Origin: Nitrospinota bacterium
Lineage (GTDB): Bacteria; Nitrospinota; Nitrospinia; JACRGO01
NCBI GenBank assembly: GCA_016212295.1
Contig: JACRGO010000127.1
Span: 1 to 21,150 of the forward strand
DNA length: 21,150 nt
Reading direction: 5' to 3'
Shown here: positions 20,879 to 21,150 of the stretch, piece after piece
How the letters are laid out: each line of letters opens with the position of its first letter
Position numbering within the stretch: the stretch's first letter is position 1
Translations under genes and position numbers: made by a program
The notes under the pieces: generated by a model
Seen by the model: the letters and a program-made list of their open reading frames with translations, nothing else
What the model was told of the DNA's origin: nothing
Database searches by the model: none

Positions 20879-20946
20879 TGATTGCATGGTGGAATTCCGA
20901 TAAAGTTTAACTCTTTAAACACAGTTAAACAATCGGGAGGTTCACC

Positions 20947-21150
20947 ATGCCAAGAAATGCATATGTATTTTCTCAATTTTTGGGGCTCTTGCCTCGGTTT
21001 GAATTCCAGCGAATCGTTGATTCATACAGCGGAGACTGCCATGTTAGAAGGTTTAAATGTTGGCACCAATTGGCTTGTATGATGTTTTCCCATATTCGCC
21101 AGGAAAAGAGTCTCCGCGATATCGATATGGCCCTAAATGCCCACGCCAAG
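20947..21150 (+). CDS. IS4 family transposase, N-terminal part (DUF4372-like)
   Basis: The first 68 codons of a transposase are present, and the gene continues beyond the window. The N-terminus MPRNAYVFSQFLGLLPRFEF, then FKCWHQLACMMFSHIRQEKS and LRDIDMAL, matches the DUF4372 domain that precedes the DDE domain in one IS4-family group. GGGAGG stands 6 nt before the ATG. The catalytic domain cannot be judged because it is outside. Confidence 0.85.
   Translation, partial: MPRNAYVFSQFLGLLPRFEFQRIVDSYSGDCHVRRFKCWHQLACMMFSHIRQEKSLRDIDMALNAHAK

Larger units (their letters stand above)
20733..21150 (+). mobile_element. IS4-family insertion sequence, left part
   Basis: The left end is marked by TGCTGTCCGGTTAAATT at 20733-20749, directly beside the broken mntA frame. 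An exact inverted copy lies inside at 20862-20878. The transposase starts at 20947 and leaves the window. Upstream of it GTTTAACT (20905-20912) and AGTTAAAC (20923-20930) form another inverted repeat next to the ribosome site. The right end and target duplication are outside the window. Confidence 0.7.

Overview
The window reads as chromosomal DNA from a Gram-negative, probably anaerobic bacterium. The outer membrane is implied by a MlaD-type MCE protein, and B12 dependence by three corrinoid genes plus a B12-dependent methionine synthase. DUF1566 proteins, a lone Bat-type VWA protein, LarE, and gaps full of period-7 repeat words are all familiar from Nitrospirota/Desulfobacterota/Nitrospinota-like genomes. 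That placement is an impression and no lineage marker is present.

Layout. (1) 1-2579, minus strand: two secreted DUF1566 (Lcl_C-like) proteins. The first runs off the left edge and carries 102-residue Ig-like repeats; the second sits directly downstream of a small membrane-anchored protein. (2) 2580-4092: an XRE-type regulator with palindromes in front of it, and a DUF1640-like protein made of nine 11-residue coiled-coil repeats with a C-terminal membrane segment. (3) 4368-7810: a plus-strand housekeeping run of yicC, gmk, a Bat-type VWA protein and larE. (4) 7924-9306: a Crp/Fnr-type regulator and an HU protein closed by a clear terminator. (5) 9337-12041: cobalamin genes cbiF/cobM, cobU and cobT. 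(6) 12229-18473, minus strand: ilvD, an orphan MlaD-like gene and metH. (7) 18474-21150: an accessory graveyard. It holds a 141-bp MITE-like element with a 4-bp flanking repeat, a second inverted-repeat element, and a heavily eroded TOTE-type primase-helicase pseudogene. This is joined to a truncated hepT and a truncated mntA, and an IS4-family element appears to be inserted in mntA and leaves the window on the right.

Functionally, the central part links corrinoid synthesis (CbiF, CobU, CobT) with its likely consumer MetH, although I found no convincing cobalamin riboswitch. YicC and Gmk form a classical pair. The right end records at least two lost defence systems (TOTE and MntA/HepT).

I do not see an intact, clearly new multi-gene system. 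The most unusual signals are the gap architecture (different heptamer words in most gaps, often as foldbacks, and a 28-bp hairpin repeat present three times), the hendecad-repeat protein, and the TOTE relic, whose frame-preserving deletions each remove a catalytic core.
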